This document shows, one piece after another, positions 25,232 to 36,435 of a stretch of DNA of 64,000 nucleotides. The position numbers were made by a program, and so were the translations under genes. How positions within the stretch are numbered: the stretch's first letter is position 1; each line of letters starts with the position of its first letter. The notes beneath the pieces were generated by a model. That model worked only from the letters and a program-made list of their open reading frames with translations. It did not search any database and had not been told where the DNA came from. The stretch is from Botrytis cinerea B05.10 (Eukaryota > Ascomycota > Leotiomycetes > Helotiales > Sclerotiniaceae): contig NC_037310.1 in NCBI RefSeq assembly GCF_000143535.2, positions 3,348,001-3,412,000 on the forward strand, written 5' to 3'.

Positions 25232-26340
25232 GAAGGCCACAGTGCGATGCATGGTTCAAAGGAAATTCCATCTCATTCGAGGTGTTCTATACTCGGCCCT
25301 GTGGTCTGTCTAGTTTATGGTCAATCTTTGACTGGATCTTTGAGGAGGGACCGAAATCATCGCCCCATAGATACAGTGTTGAAACCCCCCATGTCATTGT
25401 ATTTTAGTCTAGATTATTGGGCCCCTTTATCTTACGGGTTGTATTTGTAATGAATTTGATATTTCGAGTAGGGAAAGAACAAGAATAATGAATAACTTGA
25501 TGTTGATAATTTCTCTAAATAGATCCGCGGATCCCTTCCCAATTGGTGGAACGTTGTAGTCGTCCTCAATAGGCTTAGAGGATATGTATGTTGTGCCTGT
25601 CGAAATTATTTGTACCAATCAATCACCATCAACCATCACTACTGTTTTATCTTTAGAAATATGGACTTCATCTATTCTGTACTATCAATTGCTGTTATTA
25701 TATCATAAGTTCGGTTTGATAAATACTAATGAGCATTGTTCCAATAACAACCATGGATAAGCTTACACCCAAACATCACCGGAAAGCAAGGGCTCAAATC
25801 GAGATAAAGACAGACCTCGAAAGATTCCCTGCTTACACCACCGGCAAATCGTTTTTGTGGTCTTTTTTTTAGAATATAAGGTTTTCCCTATGGCGGGGGT
25901 TTTAAGAATATCGACCATTTTCAAACTTAAATATATAACTATATAACATATATATAACATATATATATATTCTTGTAGAGAGGATATCCTTATGTTCAAG
26001 AATCTCATAGAGAGCTTTCGCTATCCTACACAACTTACAACTTCCGAGTACAACGACAATATCGATTTTACGTATAGATGATTCGAAATCAAGATAGCTC
26101 GTCGGGGAAAAGAGACATTCGGAGCGCGAATCTCTTAGTAATTCCCCACTTCATAAATCCATGGCACGCAGAGCTGACAATGCCAGGATATATATGTATT
26201 CTACCCCCCTCTTTGGTTTGTTAGTTATCTATCAACGTCTGTTCAAAGACTCGTGATATCTCCTTGCCCATTCTTGAGTGTTCTTATACAGAGAGGCCTA
26301 CTTCGACAATTGAAAATCCGGTCAATCTTTTCACTTCATC
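25232..26340. other. Intergenic spacer with AT-rich repeat relic
   Basis: No gene is supported. The stretch at 25920-25970 is a degenerate (AT)n/TATAAC run. The segment just after it resembles the right half of the MITE at 4571-4727. Confidence 0.5.
25971..26025. mobile_element. Possible diverged relative of the 4.6-kb MITE
   Basis: This stretch follows the same order of blocks as the right half of the 4571-4727 element: a TTGTAGAGAGGATATCCTTA block, then CTCATAGAGAGCTTTCGCT against TTACAGAGAGGTTTTGCT. No clear left terminus was found, so this may be a truncated or mutated copy. The resemblance was judged by eye. Confidence 0.3.
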
Positions 26341-27204
26341 ATGTTACCTCCCGCGCAGGCAGAATCCAAAACCGTAACCCATACATACAAGCCTTTTTCC
26401 GGAGAATTCTTTGGACGGGTCGAGGAGACCTCGGATGAGGAACGCACTACGCACGAGGGGGGTTGTCATTGTGGTGCTGTTACCGTTAGTGCTTTTCTCC
26501 TTTCAACAATATATACATACTACACGCAATTGTGTAGAAATTGTATGACGAAAACCCCCTGACTAACGCTACGCCAGTTTACTGTAACACTCAAATGGCC
26601 ATTTCCTAAGTACACTGTTAATTCATGTACCTGTTCAATCTGTACTCACAATGGATATTTATTAGTTTATCCCATGAGACAAGATGTTAAATTCTCAGGT
26701 GGTAAGATTGGGTTCTTTCCCCCATTCTTGCAATTTGGATCAGCATAGAATATATCTAACCAAGCACTAGATTCGGAGGAAAATATGGGCTCTTATAAAT
26801 GGAGACACAAAGTTGCAGATCATAGGTTCTGCAAAACTTGCGGGAGTAGCATTATGATTGATCTACGTCGACCAGAGATATTTGGAGAAACGGATCCGAG
26901 AAAGGATATGGTGGGCATCAATGTGAGCTTATTTTTCTTGTGACTTTCGGGTTTTTGCATTGAGCCATATCCGAATCTGTATGGTATGCGAGTGCTTTTG
27001 AAGCTAGTGCTTCTGCAGTTTTGAGTGTTGAGTATGGAAAAACGTAATGGGTAGAGGGTCAACCCCTCGATTTCCATGAAGCAAGAAAATATCATTCCAA
27101 GGGAGTGTCACTCACGGACTAACGCCGAACAGGTACGAAACTTCAAAAACATCGATCTTGATGCACTGAGTTATACGTATTTCGATGGGAAGAACCTCAT
27201 CTAA
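26341..27204 (+). CDS. GFA/CENP-V-like zinc-binding protein
   Basis: This is a member of the glutathione-dependent formaldehyde-activating enzyme/CENP-V fold family, which binds zinc through clustered cysteines. Four exons (26341-26484, 26578-26701, 26771-26922, 27133-27204) give 163 residues. The zinc ligands look intact: GGCHCGAVT near residues 41-49, SCTCSICTHNG, and FCKTCGSS. The start MLPPAQAESKT is the first in-frame ATG. The last intron is 210 nt, longer than the others. Many fungal paralogues are of unknown substrate, so a formaldehyde role should not be assumed. The protein is short but complete for the family. Confidence 0.88.
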
Positions 27205-27828
27205 TCTGGCAATTCTGATGCGCAAGCTGGACACGTTTTAGTGCCGTCTGTGGAGGGGATCTAAAGATTATCTCAAGGTAAGAGGCTTGTTGTCTTGGAG
27301 TTCTTCAATGAAGCCTTTGTATTCATTACCGAGTCGGACTTATAAAATGCTGTAAAATTACAGACTAGCATCTGCAAATTATGTGCAAGGAGGAAGGATG
27401 CATTCGTAAGACGTAGCATTTATATGTTGGTTCCTCAGATTTTATGTACATCATTCATATAAAAGCGCGGAGAATAGAATTTCTGCTTTGGTATTCCACT
27501 ATCTGCTCCAATCAGACTTCGCATGCTAGATTATTGTTATTATGCATTGAAATCTCATAGTTCATCGGGTCTACCAGCAAATGTTATGTGCTCAAAGTTA
27601 CAAACTCCCACTGTATGTATCTTTGGGGTTTCATGTTTTGTTTCTACTAGTGTAGTGTGTATATATTCTGTGTCTTGCCTTATAGTATTGACTAAATTCC
27701 ATCCCTAGCCAACATCTTTTCTCGATTTCCCTTTTCAATCATTGCAATCCTCACTATCAACTCATTCAATTCCCTACCAACTATCTAAAAGTATACAATA
27801 CCCACCAATAATATCTCAACCCCCTCCC
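27205..27828. other. Intergenic spacer after the GFA-like gene
   Basis: No coding signal is recognised. The stretch probably contains the 3' UTR of the GFA-like gene. Confidence 0.5.
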
Positions 27829-28060
27829 ATCAACATCCTCGTTATTGGCGATGGCACCACTGGCCTAGCCTCCGCACCTATCCTCTCCCGTTGACTCCGC
27901 ATAACCATCGTAGTTGATTCTGGCGACTGCCGCAATCTCGAAACTTTGTATATGATAGTGTCATTATGAAAGAACGGTGCTTATTAACTACCCCTATGGT
28001 TCTGACATGGAACCATAAGTCTCCCAAGCATTTTCGAACTTCGGCCGACTAGACAAGAAA
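27829..28060 (+). pseudogene. Relic of an FAD-dependent monooxygenase N-terminus
   Basis: Translation from 27829 gives INILVIGDGTTGLASAPILS, the FAD/NAD-binding GxGxxG strand-helix start of salicylate-hydroxylase-like monooxygenases. A stop (TGA at the end of the helix) follows, then RITIVVDSGD in the same frame. A second island further on reads SVIMKERCLLNYPYGSDME, resembling the KEKV..YPYGEDME block of the same family. The rest of a roughly 400-residue enzyme is missing, and further stops are present. I see this as a decayed gene fragment. Homology is by motif memory only. Confidence 0.6.
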
Positions 28061-30406
28061 TGGAGAAAAATAATACCATACCATGAAATTCGATATCTTC
28101 GAATTAAAAACCATCAAAAAAACTGAAGTCAGTTTTGAGATTGTCAACGGAATTAAAAGTCTTGGCCAGAGGAAAAAAAAACTCATCCTAGTTATCGGGT
28201 CTGTAGATGCTTTCCCAGATATTTCTGACTCTGGAGAGTACTGGAGATCAAGAATATAAGCTGCTGCTCCTTTGACAAATACGACATGTCTAGACTGGGA
28301 GAAACAAACTAAACTTCCACCATCTATTTGTCCACGGCTACGAGGAACACGATTCTCCCACCTCGGGCATTCTCCCCTCACCTCGCACTGAAATCGCAAG
28401 CTTACACACACCCTCACAATCCACCATCCCCCATCTACATAACCAAAACATCCAATTGGTTCTCCAGTAAATCTTAAACATCTATCCATCTACTCGTATC
28501 CATCTATACCAACAACAATCATCCCTCCCCCCCCCCCCCCCGCGGATAAACCACCCTCCTCCAAAACACTCACACTCCTTCCCGCAAAACCACTCCTCAT
28601 CTCGCTAGATTAAGAAAGCAGAACCCCCAATACATCAATCACTCTCTTCTTCTCCAACAACAACCCCCTATTAAATCCCTATACTCATTCTCTTTTTTAT
28701 CCTCTATAATCAAAATACCTATATATGTATATACTTAGCCCATCCACAACCCATCCACAACACCACACAGCTAGCTTTGAATCTCACCCACCCACTCACT
28801 CACCCACACAATCGATATCAATACTTCTTTCTCAACTACATTTTATCTCCTCACACATATCAAATAGAGAGGGACGGGCAGGGAATACAGTAATCAATCA
28901 TCAATCACACCCCTCTGTTCTGTAAAAGTTATCCCAGAGTATCATCATCATATAGATACAAAACAGCAATTACAGCTTTAGCATCGTAGATGAAGGTTAT
29001 CGGGATTTCTTTCGAGGGGGTGGAGAGGGATATCTGATTTTGCGAATGTGAGAGAGGGGTTATATATATATATATATTCCGTTTAATTTGTGAATCTTGT
29101 ACACAGGGGATATATCTCGCTCGCTTGTATATAGGAGCGAGAGACTTTTACGGGGAAATGAGATTATGTGATGAAGGTATTTCGATCATGATTATTTGTA
29201 ATTTCAAGTCAAAATGTATTTCGTGTTGACTGACTGTTTATGATTTATAGTCTTTGGGTTTTTATACTTTTTTTTATTTATATATATATATTTTGAAAAG
29301 AAAAAAAGGAATCGGCTTGTGTAAGGATCTAGTTATTATTATCATTATTATTATTCGATGTTATTGATTGTGTGTAATTCGGGGGTTTAGGTTGTTATGA
29401 TGTTGTTTGTGTATATATATATATACGCCATCACCCTTCTCAGTACAGAAAGTAAATGTAGAATTACATATAGTATTAGTATTGACATTAGTATTAGCAT
29501 ACAGACTCAAATCCAAATAAACAATCATTTCCCCCCTCAAATATCATCCCATTCATCTCCATACACTATATCTTCTATCCCTATCCCTATCCCTCAAATC
29601 ATCTTATCCATTTCTCTATTTCATCTCACCAATTTCCAATTTTTAGAATCCTGATATTGGAGCTAGAACTTATATCTCCTTCTCCTTCTCCTTCTCCCTA
29701 CTTCTTACAACTACCAACCCTAATCCAACATCCAACATCCTTTTCTTTTCTTTTCCTTTCTCTTTTTCTTCTTCTTTCAAAAAAACTCAAGATTCAAAAG
29801 AAAAAGAAAAAGAAAAAGCAGGATTCTTTAGTACTAGGTAGTTATGTCAAATACTATCACTATATATCATATCATATCAAATTACTTTACAAGATTTAGA
29901 ATTAGATTTTTTTTAATAAATAAATATATACATATACACATATATACACGTGTATACATATATATATATATATATATACCTCACAATCTCACAATCTCAC
30001 AATCCAATTACTATCCAACTAGAATCTATCCATCCATCCATCCATCCATCCATTCATTCAAACCTCAAATTCCAAAAGTCATCTACACATCTTTAATCAT
30101 TTAACAAAAAATCATAAGAACACATTCAATCTCAAAAGAATAAAGGTTCAGTCCAGGGCATTAAAAGATCACAAGAAAGCAAAATAAAACATCCGATTAC
30201 CAAAAAAAGCTATAAACCCCCCCCCCCCCCCCCTAATAAACACCCCTTCCAATTCCCTTTCTCATTCCCTTTCCTTCCTTCCCTCCCTACCCCAACCCCA
30301 AGTCCCAAGTCCCCAAACCCCCAAACCAAAGAATCCATCCCACCCTTCCCTTCTCCTCCAAGAAAAGAAAAACAAGAACCCCCCCCCCCCCAAAAAATCC
30401 AATCAT
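28061..30406. other. Low-complexity intergenic region
   Basis: This is a pyrimidine-rich then AT-rich stretch with many microsatellites: C runs at 28527-28541, 30217-30233 and 30379-30391; (TA)n near 29063-29077 and 29280-29292; (AT)n near 29960-29980; (CATC)n near 30026-30050. No protein is recognised on either strand. Confidence 0.55.
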
Positions 30407-33400
30407 CTACCGCCCCAACCTAACAGGCAAAACCCCACACGCGTGACTCCCTCCCTGAATCCCAACCACCTTCCCCTGCACCTGCACAGCAGAACTACTC
30501 AAACTCTTCACCTCGCTTACGTTATTAGCTACTCCCTTCGACTCGACACTTTCCACCTCGTTGATCTTGATTTCCCGTTTCCGTTCCTGTTCCTGTTCCT
30601 TCCCCTTCCCCTTCCTCTCCAACATCAAGTTATCTGTTAAATTCTCCGGACTAGTGGTTTTTGTACCATCCACCCCTCCAAGAGGTTTAGTCTCTTTGTT
30701 CTCTTTAACATCCACACCGACATCCATCACAACAGGGTTTCCCTTCCCCATCTTAACATTCTGCACCCCCTCTCCCCCCTTTACCTTCCCCCCCTCCATC
30801 CCATCAAAAACCACATAATCCCACAACTCATTACTAAACCTCCCCTTCAAATCCTCCAACCCCCACCCCTGCTCCCTCCCAATCTCACCCAGCACCGCTC
30901 GAAACTCGCCCACTTCCTCTCTATACCCCACCTCTCTCACATACTCCCTCGCCTTCCTCCCTCTAATCTTCACCCCCTCCCACTCCTTCGCCCAATGGGG
31001 CCTCACATTCAACAACCGCTCTTCCCCATCAACACTCATCCTCCCTTTATACCCCGCCCACAAATCCACCACCTCCTGACAAAACGGCAACCACTCCTCA
31101 TCCCTCACCGCATCGGGCACACTCAGAATCTCAATACTCGCCGTGCCCCAGCGATTCCCTCTCTGAGGCGCCATAATCAGATTCGAATCCCCCATGATCC
31201 GTAACTCGAGCGTGAGCCGCATCGGCGTTTCCGAATCGCGATAGCAGAGGTTGATGATATCCCACCAGGCGCGTCGGACGATGGTGTAATCGGGCGTTGC
31301 GTTGGGGAGACAGGGGATGGGGATTTGGAATTCGAGGTCGCGGACTCGCATGTTTTGGATCTAGGAGAGCATGCAATGTTAGTTTAGGAGAGAGAGAAGA
31401 GGAGAGAGGATAGAGGGAACTTACGCCGCGACGGAAATGGAGACCGTTGGGAAGAGCGGTTTTGTATTCGACCGTTTTCTTTTGTTCGAATTCGTTGAAT
31501 TCAAAGGGGGGGAGTGCGACCACTATTGTTGCGAGTTAGAAATATGTTTTATATCTGAAATATCCATCTCCTTCCTTTCTCAACTTTTAAAACTTCCTTC
31601 CTCACCCAAGCCTCGAGATCGAGCCACAAAAGATAGAAAGAAAAAGAAGAAGAAAAAAAACTCACTCCCAAAAGAACTCAAGATACAAGCCTGCCACCTC
31701 CCCGGCAACAAACCAAAAACCTCACTCCCCGTCAACACACTCCCCACCCACCCCTGAACCCACTGCACAAACGTATCAAACGGGCTCGGATACTCGACTG
31801 CGCCCTCAGCATCCGCCGTATCATTCCACGTATTGACCCACGCCTGCTGACTGCGCGTAAACCAAAACCATTCGCTGTAATAGTCATTATTGGCTTTATC
31901 TTCAAACTCTTTCAGCGCATCGGCGTATTGGGCTGGGGTCCACGATTTGCGGAGCGCGATGGGGATATCGGTAGGGGAGAGAGGGGGGATGGCAAGTGCA
32001 ATGTCGGGTTTGGTGGGGCGGAGAACGGCGTATGTCATGGGGGAGAGGAGGAGTGTTATGTGGGTTACGATACCGAGGAGTCCGAAACAACCAGCTGCGG
32101 CGCGGAGATGGGCTGGTTTTGTCACGGTGCGGTGCACACCATTTGCATCGATGTATTCGATGGCACGAACATAATCTGATACTGTTTGATGACGACGACC
32201 GGCGCCGTGACAAATGGGACCGTTGACGCCACCTGCTGTGACCCTGTTTGTGTTAGTATATATTGACTTTCGTGAGTACAAACAGAAGCGAGAAATTGTA
32301 TAGAAACGAAAAGAGAGGCAGGCAAACTTACTCAACAAGAATAACATCCACCGGCAAGGCCCATTTGCCATGACCCACGGCCCACCTCCTAAACTGTTCA
32401 TTCGTAACCGCCGCTCCAACTCTACAGAGCATTTTCCCTTTTTCATCCCCCGCCAAACTCAATCCCTCAATTTTCGGCGCCAACTCAATCGTCTTTAATT
32501 CATTGACATCTATCACTCCATCTCCATTCAAATCCACATCTCCTTTCTCCTTCGTAATGCTCATGACATCCGGGATTTTTTCCACACTCTCCAAGTTCAA
32601 CATACTGACCAAAATCTGTTTGTCTTGCGAGAAAGTATTACTCCACGAGTGTCTGTACCCACTACATCTCACTCTATAACCCTCGACTTTAGCCCACTTG
32701 ACCAGATTCGACAGGCCCAGAACTGTGGTAGGAACAAAGGTATAAAGAGGAGTATTCTTCACGCTGTTCCCCCAATTATGAAACGGGGCATTTTTGTGGA
32801 CTTCCATGATCCTCTCTCCTCTCTCATCTTCCCAGATCTTTGGAGATTTCCCACTTCCAAGCATCGAAGCATCTAGTTTTGAAGTCAAAGAGACAACATC
32901 ATTGCTCTTCAGCAACGCTCCCAAGTGACCATGTCTCCCCCAAAACTCCCCCACATGGTCCTCAACCTTCTGAATCATCTCGATATGGCCTCCCACCTCC
33001 TCCACAATCTCTCTTTCAATCTCCTCTTTCGCTTCTTGAATCTTCTTCATCACTTTACTCTGCACCAACTTCATCTTCTTCTCGTGAGCCTTTTCCCTCA
33101 CCGTCTCCTTGACCATCTCCTTGAAATGATGTTTCACTGCCGGCGATGGCGGAATGAAAAATTCCCCTTTGACTTTCCCCATGCCCATAATCTCCTCCTC
33201 CTTCACATCCTTTTCATCATCCATAAACGCACGAATCTGCGCTTGCAAACCGGGTTCTAGTTCCTCAAATGCATGTTTGAATGTATGTGTATTTTCAAAC
33301 ACTCTCAATAAACCTCGCAAATGTGTTTTTGGATCCACATTCCGATTTCTAATGTCCCAGAGTTGTTTGCGAAACAAATTGAGCTTGGTGTGTGGGAGAT

Positions 33401-33506
33401 CATCGGCGAGTTTTCCAATGTGGTCGATAATTTCTTGGAGTATATATTCTGTGCTGAGATTCTCTAGGGGAGGAACAGGGAGACTTTCAAAATGATGGGA
33501 GATCAT
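30407..33506 (-). CDS. Large FAD-linked oxidase of the ALO (sugar-1,4-lactone oxidase) type
   Basis: The C-terminal part resembles D-arabinono-1,4-lactone/L-gulonolactone oxidases, which use FAD and molecular oxygen. The substrate here is unknown. Four exons on the minus strand (32332-33506, 31666-32243, 31425-31522, 30407-31360) give 934 residues, far above the roughly 550 of Alo1. Residues 1-230 form a charged, coiled-coil-rich extension. The FAD_binding_4 region starts near 245 (NTPLYTFVPTTVLGLSNLV), with SGYRHSW at 282-288 where the family's FAD-linking His motif lies, and later GPICHGAG. The ALO C-terminal mark is NVRPHWAKEW. An EF-hand-like loop DLNGDGVIDVNE sits at 325-336, inside the FAD domain. 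The last 130 residues are Lys/Glu-rich. There is no signal peptide. Confidence 0.85.
32499..32534 (-). other. EF-hand-like calcium loop in the ALO-type oxidase
   Basis: Residues 325-336 read DLNGDGVIDVNE. They fit the 12-residue EF-hand loop: D1, N3, D5, G6, I8, D9 and E12. I see no clear second hand in the protein. Confidence 0.7.
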
Positions 33507-34810
33507 TGTGACTCGTTATGGTGAGAGTCAGTGTGACCTCGACCTTCTATATACTTGGTATGATATGCAGGGGGTAGATGCGAGATATGCGAGGTTGGCA
33601 AATGTGAAGAGCCGGTGGGGTAGTTGTTGGATTGCAGATTTAAGCGCCAGGTATATCTGAAGAAAGTTTCTCAAAGTAGAACAAGAAAAAAAACTTGGTT
33701 TTACAAGAATGAAGAAAGCAATGGAGGAAAACAATCTCGGGAACAAAACATAGGGAAAATCATTTCGTATAAATAATCTTCAAGTAATCCCTCCCTCGCC
33801 TCTCCAAAAACTTGCGCCGTTATTGAAAATGATCCTACTATAACTCTCCAAAACTCACATCAGATCAGGCCAGAACCGAGCGAATAGGTCAGCTCTCCTC
33901 GGGCCTTATCCACCTCCCCCTACATAGACGCGGGAATGCCTCACGTCAGCTACCAATCACGATCCCTATCACGACATCAGATAATTGTCCCGTGCATCAT
34001 CGTCGTACAGCTTTTCCAATTCTGTCAACTTCAATTGGTTAATCATCCAGTTCAGCTGTTTGTCTTGGACAGCCTTGTCGGACACTATCACCAAATGTAG
34101 ACACTGTTTCTACACCATTTCTTCAACGATACCGCTGAGCCTCAGCTCATGCTCGGTTTTCAATATTGGGGTCCCAATGGGGCTTTCTTTGGCTTGGAGT
34201 GATGATCGTAAAGTAACTCTCAATGTCAATCTTTACGTGTTCGGCGTTGAGCGTCTTATGATTTCACCCGTAAAAATAATTTGCTAGTCTCATCACAAGA
34301 TTCCGAGACTCGCTGAGAAGACAGTAGCTGATACGAGTCACCGCTATCGTACAGAACTTACCTATTGCGTAAATTGGTGATAGCCAAAGGTGATTGAAAC
34401 TTCCCCATAAGCTTCGCGTTTGTGAAGCAAAATACTGTTGATAGAAATCATTCATTAGCTTGGTCAAGACTCACCAATTGTACGAATGGCCGAAGTGATT
34501 GGTGCCAAATTCCTAATAGCTTTCCAAGATATTGAATGAGAAAATCTTTCTTTGGATACGACTATAAACATCAGCCCAACAAATGCATGCCTTAAAAAAA
34601 AACATATCTGTACGAAATGCCAAAAGACAACTTCGCAATGTAACCTATACCCAAAATCATAATAAGAGTGGTCTTGTAACCCTCGATACCCTGGGAATAA
34701 TCAAAACGCCTATACCCTCTTCCAAAAATTTCAATCCAGTCTATGATGACCCATAATGACCAACTCCTCTCTTACCAATTTATTTAAACCCAATAATTCC
34801 ATCAAATGAC
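33507..34810. other. Intergenic spacer, with unexplained open islands on the minus strand
   Basis: No gene model could be built. On the minus strand several protein-like stretches lie in different frames broken by stops, for example one ending ARDNYLMS before a stop at 33969, and one containing SWKAIRNLAPITSAIRTIG near 34488-34545. They may be decayed coding sequence, but I could not assign a family. Confidence 0.4.
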
Positions 34811-36435
34811 TTAACGGATATCCAACTGAAAAGGTTTGAAGCGTCCTCCGATGGTGGCGCATCTTGGACATTTTCTACGTGCTCCCTGCTCTGCCATGAG
34901 AACCTCGACACATGGTTGGCATATACCGCATATACATTCTGTGCATGCGTAAGATTCTTTCAGGAAAGAAACATTCTGGCAAGCAGCACAGTAAATTTGT
35001 ATATTTATTGCAGAAAAGCTTGGCGATGAATCCGAGAGCCCCTGTGATCCAATATTGAAATGATCACCACTCCCACCACTTTCTACTGATGGAAAAGGTT
35101 CTGGAGCTTCAGCTTGATAAGATGGCGGGGTGAGTGCTTGTTGTAGTGGCGAAGCCTGGTATCCATGAAATTGCGATGCGGAAAATGGAGGCATTGAAGC
35201 ACGATTCACTGAAACCGGGGATGGAGGAATCTGTATTTTCATTAGTATGCGAGTAAGGCCTTTGTATTTACACATGGGACAAACCGGTGTTCTATCATCA
35301 TCTACATCTTCTGTAGCTGATGTGGCAGCATCAATCAAGTCTTCCCATCGTTTGCCATAAAATGCACTTGACGGTTCGGCAGATTGAGCTTTACGATCAT
35401 GACTTAAGCGTCGCAGATGAGTATGTTCCCCACGAGATTTTTGCCTTCTATAGTGTGGCTCTCGAGCACGCTTTGACACTGATTGTTTGCGAGGACGACC
35501 TGTGCTTGGATTTCTTTGAATCGGAGGAAGAGTAGACGATCGTCCTGGGGGTGATAATATAGAAGGGAGAAGATCTCTGCGACGGTGAACATTGTAATGT
35601 GAAAATGGATCGCTCGTTGGCTCGAGTTTGCTGGAATGAATTGGAGGAAGCTCTATAGAAGCTCGCATTGCTTGCTTGTGAGCTTCGTTATCTGACATCC
35701 AATCCTAGATGAACCCCATTAGTATTTTGCAGTCTCTGAGTTTGGAAAGTCAAGCTAGAAAATGAACCCACCACTTCGGATTCCCATTCATGATCCAATT
35801 TGTGATTGTGTAGCTGTGCTAAAGTTGCTGCAGCGCTAGCGGCTGGAAGCATTGAACTATCGTCCAAGATTCTGGGAGTATTTGGGGTACTCGAATGATT
35901 CGAATGTTCGCCATAGTAATTCTGTCTTTCGTGTGTGAAACCTGCATGCACCGTGTCAGTCAAGATGCAACCAATGATTGACGATTCAATTTCTACAGAC
36001 TATTTGAAGTTGGAGCCGAGTTGGCGGGTGTTGTTGTTGTTGTTGTTGTTGGCGGCTGTGGTTGTGGTTGTGGTTGTGGTCGCTCAGAGGGCGGGGTATT
36101 GATCATGAGTTGAAAGCTCTCTTCGGTCGCAGGAAGCTTGGAGATGTAATGTTCTGGATGAGCTCTTCTAATGTGCTCTTGCATGGATCGATATCGTTTT
36201 TCCTGTCCATCCCACTCGCTTGTTACCACGGATTGAACCGTACAAAAGGAAAATAGCTTCCAAAGGGGTACAGCAGATACAGCAGAGTAGAGGCACTCAC
36301 GCCGAGGCAACGTTTGCGACAACTGGAGCCATCTTGATTTCTCAATGGACAAACAACTTCATTATTCGCATCTGAAACGGAAAAGGACGATGTCAACGAA
36401 GAACGAGGAGGCATCGTCAGTGTGGACTCGATCAT
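34811..36435 (-). CDS. Fungal zinc-finger protein (N-terminal CCHH-like, C-terminal RING-like Cys cluster)
   Basis: This appears to be a conserved filamentous-fungal protein without known function. Four exons on the minus strand (36301-36435, 36001-36202, 35772-35941, 34811-35704) give 466 residues. The N-terminus has C29, C39, H55 and H60 in CPLRNQDGSSC...SMQEHIRRAH, a plausible zinc finger followed by the conserved KLPATEESFQLMINTPP. A (PQ)n-(T)n low-complexity linker follows. The C-terminus has VCPMCKYKG and then a Cys-rich block: YCAACQN, YACTECICGICQPC, RKCPRCATIGG, ending FKPFQLDIR. The intron 2 donor is GTCTGT, which is weak, but the frame and the TTGACTGAC branch-like site support it. 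The ATG at 36435 was preferred over an in-frame TTG just upstream. Confidence 0.8.

Noticed and set aside
28049..28489. 147-codon minus-strand open frame
   Set aside because: It has low-complexity Arg/Gly/Phe-rich content, overlaps the end of a monooxygenase relic and matches no family that I recognise.
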